Part shown: positions 35,779-43,211 of the stretch, in pieces
Numbering within the stretch: the first letter of the stretch is position 1
Layout: each line of letters opens with the position of its first letter
Assembly (NCBI RefSeq): GCF_004366375.1
Contig: NZ_SOEF01000022.1
Location: 1-43,263, forward strand
Origin: Halanaerobium congolense
GTDB taxonomy: Bacteria; Bacillota; Halanaerobiia; Halanaerobiales; Halanaerobiaceae
Direction of reading: 5' to 3'
DNA: 43,263 nucleotides
Program-made: the position numbers and the translations under genes
Notes under the pieces: generated by a model
The model's input: the letters and a program-made list of their open reading frames with translations, nothing else
The model's database searches: none
Told to the model about the DNA's origin: nothing

Positions 35779-36597
35779 GTGAAAATCGAAACAGCAGTTT
35801 TATCCAGCGGCAGTAAAGGTAACTCTACCTATATAAGAGCTGGAGAATATTCTGTTTTAATTGATGCCGGTTTAAGCGGTAAGGCTTTAGAGCAGAGAAT
35901 GGAAACTTTAGATTTGAAGGCGGAAGATTTAAATGCTCTACTTATTACACACGAACATAAAGATCATATCAAAGGGGTAGGAATTCTATCCCGCCGCTAT
36001 GACATTCCTATTTATGCAAATGATGGGACCTGGGCTGCAGCAGAGTCTGAATTGGGTAAAATAAAAGCTGAAAATCGTAGAGTTTTTACGGGAGACTTTA
36101 TAATCGGAGATTTAAAATTTTCACCATATGTAATTTCACATGATGCTTCTCAGCCGGTGGGCTATGTTTGTTATGCCGGCAGCAAAAAGATTGTATTAGC
36201 TACAGATACAGGAATCATGAATCAAAAAATGATTGCAAAAATTAAAGGGGCAGATTTTTTTGTACTTGAGTCAAATCATGATTTAGAAATGCTGATGACT
36301 GGTAAATATCCTTATTTTTTAAAGAATAGGATTAAAGGTCAAAAGGGTCATTTGTCAAATGATGATACTGCCGCCTTATTACCTGCCCTAATAAAAGATA
36401 ACTTTCCAACAGTTGTTTTGGCTCATTTGAGTGAAGAAAATAATAACCCTAAAGTTGCTTATATAACAGTTAATAATGCACTTAAAGAAGCAGGCTTTAA
36501 AGTGGGGGAAGATTTAAGAATGGGCTGTGCTGCTCAGTCTAAGACAACATCACTTTTTAGAATTGATCAAAAGGCAAAGAAAAAGGAAATATTTTAA
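35779..36597 (+). CDS. MBL-fold metallo-hydrolase, WalJ/YycJ-like
   Basis: The protein has 272 residues from GTG 35779; family members begin close to LSSGSKGNST, and GGGTG lies about 9 bp upstream, overlapping the rex 3' end. An earlier GTG at 35767 would add four residues. The metal motif HxHxDH is H58-E-H60-K-D62-H63. YycJ/WalJ proteins are 5'-3' exonuclease-like enzymes tied to DNA repair and cell-wall control in Bacillota and often lie near rlmH, as here. Confidence 0.88.
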   Translation: MKIETAVLSSGSKGNSTYIRAGEYSVLIDAGLSGKALEQRMETLDLKAEDLNALLITHEHKDHIKGVGILSRRYDIPIYANDGTWAAAESELGKIKAENRRVFTGDFIIGDLKFSPYVISHDASQPVGYVCYAGSKKIVLATDTGIMNQKMIAKIKGADFFVLESNHDLEMLMTGKYPYFLKNRIKGQKGHLSNDDTAALLPALIKDNFPTVVLAHLSEENNNPKVAYITVNNALKEAGFKVGEDLRMGCAAQSKTTSLFRIDQKAKKKEIF

Positions 36598-36599
36598 CT

Positions 36600-37079
36600 A
36601 TGGATATAAATATCATAACAGTTGGCAGCTTAAAATCTTCATTTTTAGAGCCGGGTATTCAGGAATTCAAAAAACGTTTAAGCCGTTATTGTGATTTGAA
36701 TATTATTGAAGTTAAAGATGAAGCTGTTCCTAAAAATTATTCTAAAAAAGATATAGAAGCTCTACAAGCTTTAGAAGGTGAGAGAATAACTAAAAATATA
36801 CCTGAACGAAGTTATGTATTTGCGCTTGAGATAAAAGGTAAACCGATGACTTCTATCGGCTTTGCAAAATCTCTTAATAATTTACAGGTTCGAGGTTATA
36901 GTTCTTTTACCTTTATTATTGGCGGAGCAACTGGTTTAAGTGATTTTGTTTTGAATACTGCTGATTATAGATTTTCATTATCACATCTAACGTTTACTCA
37001 TCAGATGATTCGCTTAATATTATTAGAGCAGATTTATAGAGCCTTTAAAATTAATAATAATGAACCATACCATTTATAA
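36600..37079 (+). CDS. rlmH: 23S rRNA pseudouridine-1915 N3-methyltransferase
   Basis: RlmH is a 159-residue SPOUT enzyme, the usual length. The C-terminal knot carries FIIGGATGLSD and the tail SHLTFTHQMIRLILLEQIYRA...NNEPYH, which is diagnostic. It methylates pseudouridine 1915 in helix 69 of 23S rRNA, probably on 70S ribosomes. It starts 2 bp after the preceding stop, so the two genes are coupled. Confidence 0.97.
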   Translation: MDINIITVGSLKSSFLEPGIQEFKKRLSRYCDLNIIEVKDEAVPKNYSKKDIEALQALEGERITKNIPERSYVFALEIKGKPMTSIGFAKSLNNLQVRGYSSFTFIIGGATGLSDFVLNTADYRFSLSHLTFTHQMIRLILLEQIYRAFKINNNEPYHL

Positions 37080-37197
37080 ATTACAGCTTTCATTTTTGGA
37101 AGCGCTAAAAAAATATTGATAAGAATAAAAAAATGCCATTAATCTAAATGTAAATCAAGATTAGAATGAATAATATTAAGCTGTGAGGAGTGGAATT

Positions 37198-37833
37198 TTG
37201 AGCTGTAAAATATGCGGCAGTAATGATTTGGAAGAAATAGAGAACAAAGATACTTATTATTTTTGTAATAACTGTGAAGTGATTTTTATTGACTCTGCAG
37301 AAATTGTTGATCCGGAAGCAGAAAAGGAAAGATATCAGGGTCATGATAATAATCATCAAAATGACGGTTATGTTAAGATGTTTAGGAAATTCATATCAAA
37401 TTTATTAGAGCCAAATATAGATTTTGAAGCCGTTAAAGATGTTTTGGACTTTGGTTGTGGACCAGGCCCAGTTTTAGCGGATCTTTTAAGAGAGAAAAAA
37501 TTTAATGTTGATCAATATGATCCATACTTTTTTCCGAAAAAAAAATTTAAAAATAAGAAGTATGATTTAATTACATCTACCGAAGTTTTCGAGCATTTTT
37601 CTGATCCCATTAAAGAAATGGAACTATTAACTTCACATTTAAAAAAGGGTTCTTATCTGGCAGTGATGACCTTTTTGCATCCGGGGCCAGAAAACTTTGC
37701 TGATTGGTGGTATAAATGGGATTCTACTCATATTGTTTTTTATAATGAAATTACCTTTAACAAAATTGCTTCAATCTTTGATTTAGAAATTGTTGATACT
37801 GATTTTGAAAAATATATTCTTTTTAAAGCTTAG
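37198..37833 (+). CDS. Zinc-ribbon plus class I SAM-dependent methyltransferase, substrate unknown
   Basis: The protein has 211 residues from TTG 37198, which sits 7 bp after GAGGAG; the in-frame GTG at 37183 precedes that site. A rubredoxin-like zinc ribbon (C3-X2-C6 ... C23-X2-C26) precedes a methyltransferase domain with motif I VLDFGCGPGP near 83-92 and STEVFEHF further on. Similar fusions modify sugars, lipids or small metabolites; no neighbour identifies the substrate. It is separated from rlmH by about 120 bp and followed 14 bp later by a secreted-protein gene, so those two may be cotranscribed. Confidence 0.8.
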   Translation: MSCKICGSNDLEEIENKDTYYFCNNCEVIFIDSAEIVDPEAEKERYQGHDNNHQNDGYVKMFRKFISNLLEPNIDFEAVKDVLDFGCGPGPVLADLLREKKFNVDQYDPYFFPKKKFKNKKYDLITSTEVFEHFSDPIKEMELLTSHLKKGSYLAVMTFLHPGPENFADWWYKWDSTHIVFYNEITFNKIASIFDLEIVDTDFEKYILFKA

Positions 37834-37847
37834 AGGAGGAGAGACTC

Positions 37848-38276
37848 TTGAAAAAAGTTTTAGTGTCCTTAGCAGTAATTTTTGCAATTGGTTTACTTTT
37901 AACAGCAGGAGTAAGTGCTGAAGAAATGGATGTTTGGGAAAAGGCAAAAGCGGAAGGAGTTCATTTCCGGGCAGTTGGTAATGAGCCTGGATGGCTGGTT
38001 GAGATAATAGATGATAAAAGAATTAGATTTGTTAATGACTATGGTAAATTAGAAATGAAAGCCCCAGTTGATGATCTATGGGTTGGACCAGCTGGTGAAG
38101 ATAAGATTTATTATGTTGAAAATGATGCTATTCAATTTCAGGTAATAATTATGAAAAAAAGTTATCAGGATACAATGAGTGGTGAAAATTATCCTTATCA
38201 AGTAAGAGTAGTTTTTCCAAACAAGAGCTACATAGGTGGCGGTAGAGTATTAATTTCAACTGATAATGAAAATTAA
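37848..38276 (+). CDS. Small secreted protein of unknown function (COG3650-like)
   Basis: The protein has 142 residues starting with TTG 37848 after a strong GAGGAGGAGAG site. A clear signal peptide (KK, then a hydrophobic stretch to about residue 22, cleavage after VSA) is present with no lipobox Cys. The mature part opens with FRAVGNEPGWLVEI, a motif I associate with COG3650-like envelope proteins, and ends in a short Gly-rich turn. A beta-rich extracytoplasmic protein is likely. Function unknown. A terminator follows directly. Confidence 0.75.
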   Translation: MKKVLVSLAVIFAIGLLLTAGVSAEEMDVWEKAKAEGVHFRAVGNEPGWLVEIIDDKRIRFVNDYGKLEMKAPVDDLWVGPAGEDKIYYVENDAIQFQVIIMKKSYQDTMSGENYPYQVRVVFPNKSYIGGGRVLISTDNEN

Positions 38277-38286
38277 ATAAAAAAAT

Positions 38287-38320
38287 ATCCCTGTAAAGTT
38301 CTGCAGGGATTTTTATTTTA
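38287..38320 (+). terminator. Terminator before the NiaR unit
   Basis: ATCCCTG and CAGGGAT form a 7-bp stem with a 10-nt loop and a T-rich tail. It lies just left of the duplicated segment, and is not duplicated with it. Confidence 0.85.
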
Positions 38321-38343
38321 ATTTTAAAAATAGAATTAATGTC

Positions 38344-38372
38344 TTTACAGATGTCATGACAGATGATAGAAT
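38344..38372 (+). promoter_or_regulatory. niaR promoter, copy 1, with NiaR-type operator in the spacer
   Basis: TTTACA (38344-38349) and TAGAAT (38367-38372) are 17 bp apart. The perfect palindrome TGTCATGACA (38352-38361) fills the spacer. It resembles the NiaR/YrxA operators known from Bacillota and would make the unit self-repressed in the presence of niacin. Confidence 0.7.
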
Positions 38373-38404
38373 GTTTAGCATAGCAGCTAAATTTAATTAT
38401 TGAG

Positions 38405-38935
38405 GTGATAAAAATTAAAACTAAGGAAAGACGAGGTAAATTGCTGCAGAGATTAAAAGCGTCTCAGCAGGCATTGATTGGTTCTCAATTGGCAGAGGAA
38501 TTTGGGGTTAGTCGTCAGGTTATTGTTCAAGATATTGCTCTTTTGAGGGCAGAAGGGGAGAAGATAGTTGCCACTTCTCAGGGATATTTCTATGAAAAAA
38601 ATTTGGGGATGCCAACTGTTAAAGCTTCTATTGCCTGCTCTCACGATGATCAGCAAGAATTAAAAGATGAACTTTTGACTGTTGTTAATTATGGAGGTAG
38701 AGTTATTGATGTTAAAGTTGAACATCCAATTTATGGTGATTTAAGCGGTAACTTAATGATCAGCAGCAGAGAAGATGTTGATAATTTTATAAAAAATTAC
38801 AGAGAAAATGAGGCCTCATTACTTTCTAAACTTACAGAGGGTGTCCATTTGCATACAATTGAAGCTGTTAATAGGCAGGTTTTAAAAAAGATTAAAGAAG
38901 AATTAAAAGAAAAAGGATATTTGTTGGAGGAATAA
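38405..38935 (+). CDS. niaR: Niacin-responsive transcriptional repressor NiaR, copy 1
   Basis: NiaR has about 176 residues. An N-terminal winged helix-turn-helix (LIGSQLAEEFGVSRQVIVQDIALLRAEG, about 25-52) precedes a 3H domain with the conserved histidines in VEHPIYGDL and GVHLHTIEAV. These bind nickel and nicotinic acid in characterised members. NiaR represses niacin uptake and NAD synthesis genes. The start is uncertain: the GTG at 38405 is itself part of the site GAGGTG, and a rare ATT at 38414 would be correctly spaced from it. A matching operator lies 45 bp upstream, and a transporter gene follows, consistent with autoregulation of an uptake unit. Confidence 0.9.
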   Translation: MIKIKTKERRGKLLQRLKASQQALIGSQLAEEFGVSRQVIVQDIALLRAEGEKIVATSQGYFYEKNLGMPTVKASIACSHDDQQELKDELLTVVNYGGRVIDVKVEHPIYGDLSGNLMISSREDVDNFIKNYRENEASLLSKLTEGVHLHTIEAVNRQVLKKIKEELKEKGYLLEE

Positions 38936-38995
38936 TTTTTTATTTTTACTGTAAAGACAGCTGTATATTCAGCTATAATATTGGGGGTTATAAAT

Positions 38996-39196
38996 TTGGG
39001 AAATGATAAATTAAAAAAATTAAGATTACTTTATGTGGCATTGATTTTACTGCTTGTACTTAGTGCTTTGACTGTTCCTTATCTTATGTTAAATTCGATT
39101 AATCTTTTTAGAGGGGCTTTTCTATTCTGGCTTTTTTTTGCTTTAATTGTTATCTTTTTAACTATAAAAATTACAACTTACTGGAGGGATAATTAA
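38996..39196 (+). CDS. Small two-helix membrane protein, probable symporter partner, copy 1
   Basis: This 66-residue protein starts with TTG 38996, 8 bp after GGGGG (38983-38987). Two transmembrane segments (about 8-30 and 37-57) with basic ends are clear. Small genes of this type (YhdT- or DUF3311-like) often lie directly before sodium:solute symporter genes. Its stop overlaps the symporter start (TAATG), so production is coupled. A role in assembly or stability of the symporter is inferred. Confidence 0.8.
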   Translation: MGNDKLKKLRLLYVALILLLVLSALTVPYLMLNSINLFRGAFLFWLFFALIVIFLTIKITTYWRDN

Positions 39197-40683
39197 TGCC
39201 GATATCATATTTATATACAGCAATAATTTTATACATAATAATTGGCTCGATAGTTGCTTTAATGGCCAGACGAGAAATGAATGATGGAGTTGTCGAATAT
39301 TTTTTAAGTGGTAGGAATACAGGGGGGGTTGTGGCTGCTCTTTCTTATAGTGCTACTACCTATAGTGCTTTTATGATGATTGGTCTGGCAGGCTTTACAT
39401 ATTCAGGTGGAGTTGGAGCACTTGGATTTGAGCTTATTTATTTATCAGGCTTGTCTCTAGTAGCATTTTTTGGTCCCCGGTTTTGGTTAATTGGGAAAAA
39501 AAATAATTATGTTTCACCTTATGAAATGTTGGGTGATCGTTATCAAAATCAGTGGATAGCTTTTGCAGCTTCACTTTCGGCCTGCATTTTTTTAATTCCA
39601 TATCTTGCAGTTCAGCTAATGGGAGTTGGCTATCTCTTGAATGGACTCTCAGATGGTGAAATTCCATTTATTTTTGGAGTCGCAATAGCTGTAATGCTGG
39701 CAATCGCCTGGGCCTTAATTGCTGGCATGAAATCTGTTACCTGGACTGATTCTCTGCAGTCATTAATTATGATTGTAATCAGTGTAATTATTTTATTTTA
39801 TGTAATCTATCAGAATTTGGGTGGTTTTAAAGATTTTTTTGATTCACTTGCAGCTCTGGAAGGAAATGTATTAACTGTACCTGGACCAGGATTTTTTAAA
39901 TTTAAAACATTTCTTGGGTTGAGTCTGCCCTGGTTTTTCTTTTCTATCTCTAATCCCCAGGTTAGTCAGCGTCTTTTTATTCCCCGAGATTTAAAAGCTA
40001 TGAAAACAATGATCAAAGGCTTTTTAGTTTTTGGATTTATTTATACTTTAGTTTCAGTTTTTTGGGGATTTTCAGCTAGACTTTTAATTCCTGGACTGAG
40101 TAATGCAGATTTGGCAACACCAGAGCTTCTAGCATCTCAATATGTGCCAACTGCTTTAGCACTGGCAGCCATGATTGGAATAACAGCTGCTGCAATTTCC
40201 ACCATTGATTCAATAATGCTGACTTTATCTTCACTTGTAGTTAGAGATATTTTCAAAAATATGGAGGATAATTTGGATCAAGAGCAAAATTTAAGACAGC
40301 TGCGGACAGCTAAAATTGCTATTTTGATTATCGCTCTTTTAGGATTTTTCTTTGCTATTCAGGAGCTCGACTTAATTGCCACTCTCTCAGTAGCAGCTTC
40401 AATTGGACTGCTGGTTGTAGTTCCCTCGATTTTTGGTGCTTTTTTCTGGAAAAAAGCTACAGCTGCTGCATCTTTGAGCAGTATTATAATTGGTTCGATT
40501 ACTGCTTTATACCTCCAGTTTAGCAGCTGGAGTCCACTGGGTCATGGTGCCGGAGTTTGGACACTGCTCGTTTCAACAGCAGTTTTTGTTATTGGCAGCT
40601 TATTTACTGAAGCTCCGACAGAAAAAGCTGATCAATTTATAGATTATATAAATGAAGAATGTAGGCAAAGAAATATAATTTAA
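39196..40683 (+). CDS. Sodium:solute symporter family transporter, copy 1 (candidate niacin-related uptake)
   Basis: This 495-residue polytopic membrane protein has about 13 predicted helices and the SSS-family features EYFLSGRNTGG near the first loop, SYSATTYSAFMMIGLAG, and AAAISTIDSIMLTLSS in the region of the second sodium site. GGAGGG precedes the ATG. It sits in one unit with niaR under a NiaR-like operator. Known NiaR-linked transporters are NiaP, NiaX and NiaY types, not SSS members, so nicotinate or a related compound as substrate is a hypothesis. Pantothenate-type symporters (PanF) are the nearest family alternative. Confidence 0.88.
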   Translation: MPISYLYTAIILYIIIGSIVALMARREMNDGVVEYFLSGRNTGGVVAALSYSATTYSAFMMIGLAGFTYSGGVGALGFELIYLSGLSLVAFFGPRFWLIGKKNNYVSPYEMLGDRYQNQWIAFAASLSACIFLIPYLAVQLMGVGYLLNGLSDGEIPFIFGVAIAVMLAIAWALIAGMKSVTWTDSLQSLIMIVISVIILFYVIYQNLGGFKDFFDSLAALEGNVLTVPGPGFFKFKTFLGLSLPWFFFSISNPQVSQRLFIPRDLKAMKTMIKGFLVFGFIYTLVSVFWGFSARLLIPGLSNADLATPELLASQYVPTALALAAMIGITAAAISTIDSIMLTLSSLVVRDIFKNMEDNLDQEQNLRQLRTAKIAILIIALLGFFFAIQELDLIATLSVAASIGLLVVVPSIFGAFFWKKATAAASLSSIIIGSITALYLQFSSWSPLGHGAGVWTLLVSTAVFVIGSLFTEAPTEKADQFIDYINEECRQRNII

Positions 40684-40727
40684 AAGTTATTGACAATTAT
40701 AATCTATAATTTTAATTCAGATTGAGC

Positions 40728-40756
40728 TTGACAAAAGATCTTTTATAAGATAAAAT
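40728..40756 (+). promoter_or_regulatory. Consensus promoter at the end of unit 1, with a palindrome in the spacer
   Basis: TTGACA (40728-40733) and TAAAAT (40751-40756) are 17 bp apart. The 12-bp palindrome AAAAGATCTTTT (40733-40744) begins at the last base of the -35 box. In the ancestral arrangement it would have driven the gene to the right of the unit; after duplication this copy points into niaR copy 2, about 100 bp away. Confidence 0.75.
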
Positions 40757-40798
40757 TATTAAAAATCAAGTGATAATTAAAATTAAAAAATTAAAAAC

Positions 40799-40827
40799 AT
40801 TACAGATGTCATGACAGATGATAGAAT
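40799..40827 (+). promoter_or_regulatory. niaR promoter, copy 2, with altered -35 box
   Basis: This is the counterpart of 38344-38372. The operator TGTCATGACA (40807-40816) and TAGAAT (40822-40827) are unchanged, but the -35 reads ATTACA because the duplication junction falls after its first base. The first T of the -35 box is normally well conserved, so this promoter should be weaker. Confidence 0.65.
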
Positions 40828-40859
40828 GTTTAGCATAGCAGCTAAATTTAATTATTGAG

Positions 40860-41390
40860 GTGATAAAAATTAAAACTAAGGAAAGACGAGGTAAATTGCT
40901 GCAGAGATTAAAAGCGTCTCAGCAGGCATTGATTGGTTCTCAATTGGCAGAGGAATTTGGGGTTAGTCGTCAGGTTATTGTTCAAGATATTGCTCTTTTG
41001 AGGGCAGAAGGGGAGAAGATAGTTGCCACTTCTCAGGGATATTTCTATGAAAAAAATTTGGGGATGCCAACTGTTAAAGCTTCTATTGCCTGCTCTCACG
41101 ATGATCAGCAAGAATTAAAAGATGAACTTTTGACTGTTGTTAATTATGGAGGTAGAGTTATTGATGTTAAAGTTGAACATCCAATTTATGGTGATTTAAG
41201 CGGTAACTTAATGATCAGCAGCAGAGAAGATGTTGATAATTTTATAAAAAATTACAGAGAAAATGAGGCCTCATTACTTTCTAAACTTACAGAGGGTGTC
41301 CATTTGCATACAATTGAAGCTGTTAATAGGCAGGTTTTAAAAAAGATTAAAGAAGAATTAAAAGAAAAAGGATATTTGTTGGAGGAATAA
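40860..41390 (+). CDS. niaR: Niacin-responsive transcriptional repressor NiaR, copy 2
   Basis: The encoded protein is identical to the niaR product at 38405, with the same winged helix and 3H domain, and the same uncertain start (GTG 40860, or ATT 40869 behind GAGGTG). Transcription can come from its own altered promoter, from the consensus promoter at 40728, or by read-through from unit 1, since no clear terminator separates the units. Two copies could raise repressor dose. Confidence 0.9.
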   Translation: MIKIKTKERRGKLLQRLKASQQALIGSQLAEEFGVSRQVIVQDIALLRAEGEKIVATSQGYFYEKNLGMPTVKASIACSHDDQQELKDELLTVVNYGGRVIDVKVEHPIYGDLSGNLMISSREDVDNFIKNYRENEASLLSKLTEGVHLHTIEAVNRQVLKKIKEELKEKGYLLEE

Positions 41391-41450
41391 TTTTTTATTT
41401 TTACTGTAAAGACAGCTGTATATTCAGCTATAATATTGGGGGTTATAAAT

Positions 41451-41651
41451 TTGGGAAATGATAAATTAAAAAAATTAAGATTACTTTATGTGGCATTGAT
41501 TTTACTGCTTGTACTTAGTGCTTTGACTGTTCCTTATCTTATGTTAAATTCGATTAATCTTTTTAGAGGGGCTTTTCTATTCTGGCTTTTTTTTGCTTTA
41601 ATTGTTATCTTTTTAACTATAAAAATTACAACTTACTGGAGGGATAATTAA
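41451..41651 (+). CDS. Small two-helix membrane protein, probable symporter partner, copy 2
   Basis: Identical to the gene at 38996: 66 residues from TTG 41451 behind GGGGG, two transmembrane helices, and a stop that overlaps the symporter ATG. No base differences were seen, so both copies should be equally functional. Confidence 0.8.
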   Translation: MGNDKLKKLRLLYVALILLLVLSALTVPYLMLNSINLFRGAFLFWLFFALIVIFLTIKITTYWRDN

Positions 41652-43138
41652 TGCCGATATCATATTTATATACAGCAATAATTTTATACATAATAATTGG
41701 CTCGATAGTTGCTTTAATGGCCAGACGAGAAATGAATGATGGAGTTGTCGAATATTTTTTAAGTGGTAGGAATACAGGGGGGGTTGTGGCTGCTCTTTCT
41801 TATAGTGCTACTACCTATAGTGCTTTTATGATGATTGGTCTGGCAGGCTTTACATATTCAGGTGGAGTTGGAGCACTTGGATTTGAGCTTATTTATTTAT
41901 CAGGCTTGTCTCTAGTAGCATTTTTTGGTCCCCGGTTTTGGTTAATTGGGAAAAAAAATAATTATGTTTCACCTTATGAAATGTTGGGTGATCGTTATCA
42001 AAATCAGTGGATAGCTTTTGCAGCTTCACTTTCGGCCTGCATTTTTTTAATTCCATATCTTGCAGTTCAGCTAATGGGAGTTGGCTATCTCTTGAATGGA
42101 CTCTCAGATGGTGAAATTCCATTTATTTTTGGAGTCGCAATAGCTGTAATGCTGGCAATCGCCTGGGCCTTAATTGCTGGCATGAAATCTGTTACCTGGA
42201 CTGATTCTCTGCAGTCATTAATTATGATTGTAATCAGTGTAATTATTTTATTTTATGTAATCTATCAGAATTTGGGTGGTTTTAAAGATTTTTTTGATTC
42301 ACTTGCAGCTCTGGAAGGAAATGTATTAACTGTACCTGGACCAGGATTTTTTAAATTTAAAACATTTCTTGGGTTGAGTCTGCCCTGGTTTTTCTTTTCT
42401 ATCTCTAATCCCCAGGTTAGTCAGCGTCTTTTTATTCCCCGAGATTTAAAAGCTATGAAAACAATGATCAAAGGCTTTTTAGTTTTTGGATTTATTTATA
42501 CTTTAGTTTCAGTTTTTTGGGGATTTTCAGCTAGACTTTTAATTCCTGGACTGAGTAATGCAGATTTGGCAACACCAGAGCTTCTAGCATCTCAATATGT
42601 GCCAACTGCTTTAGCACTGGCAGCCATGATTGGAATAACAGCTGCTGCAATTTCCACCATTGATTCAATAATGCTGACTTTATCTTCACTTGTAGTTAGA
42701 GATATTTTCAAAAATATGGAGGATAATTTGGATCAAGAGCAAAATTTAAGACAGCTGCGGACAGCTAAAATTGCTATTTTGATTATCGCTCTTTTAGGAT
42801 TTTTCTTTGCTATTCAGGAGCTCGACTTAATTGCCACTCTCTCAGTAGCAGCTTCAATTGGACTGCTGGTTGTAGTTCCCTCGATTTTTGGTGCTTTTTT
42901 CTGGAAAAAAGCTACAGCTGCTGCATCTTTGAGCAGTATTATAATTGGTTCGATTACTGCTTTATACCTCCAGTTTAGCAGCTGGAGTCCACTGGGTCAT
43001 GGTGCCGGAGTTTGGACACTGCTCGTTTCAACAGCAGTTTTTGTTATTGGCAGCTTATTTACTGAAGCTCCGACAGAAAAAGCTGATCAATTTATAGATT
43101 ATATAAATGAAGAATGTAGGCAAAGAAATATAATTTAA
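41651..43138 (+). CDS. Sodium:solute symporter family transporter, copy 2
   Basis: The 495-residue product is identical to that of 39196-40683, with the same sodium-site segments and about 13 helices. Having a second full copy should raise uptake capacity if both are expressed. The gene ends 125 bp before the right edge of the window, so its downstream neighbour is not visible. Confidence 0.88.
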   Translation: MPISYLYTAIILYIIIGSIVALMARREMNDGVVEYFLSGRNTGGVVAALSYSATTYSAFMMIGLAGFTYSGGVGALGFELIYLSGLSLVAFFGPRFWLIGKKNNYVSPYEMLGDRYQNQWIAFAASLSACIFLIPYLAVQLMGVGYLLNGLSDGEIPFIFGVAIAVMLAIAWALIAGMKSVTWTDSLQSLIMIVISVIILFYVIYQNLGGFKDFFDSLAALEGNVLTVPGPGFFKFKTFLGLSLPWFFFSISNPQVSQRLFIPRDLKAMKTMIKGFLVFGFIYTLVSVFWGFSARLLIPGLSNADLATPELLASQYVPTALALAAMIGITAAAISTIDSIMLTLSSLVVRDIFKNMEDNLDQEQNLRQLRTAKIAILIIALLGFFFAIQELDLIATLSVAASIGLLVVVPSIFGAFFWKKATAAASLSSIIIGSITALYLQFSSWSPLGHGAGVWTLLVSTAVFVIGSLFTEAPTEKADQFIDYINEECRQRNII

Positions 43139-43182
43139 AAGTTATTGACAATTATAATCTATAATTTTAATTCAGATTGAGC

Positions 43183-43211
43183 TTGACAAAAGATCTTTTA
43201 TAAGATAAAAT
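43183..43211 (+). promoter_or_regulatory. Consensus promoter at the end of unit 2
   Basis: This is the second copy of the 40728 promoter: TTGACA (43183-43188), 17-bp spacer with AAAAGATCTTTT, TAAAAT (43206-43211). It points out of the window and probably drives the next gene to the right. Confidence 0.7.

Noticed and set aside
37080-37140. Hairpin after rlmH (AGCTTTC...GGAAGC followed by A-rich DNA)
   Set aside because: The stem is short and imperfect and no T-tract follows, so it is not listed as a terminator.
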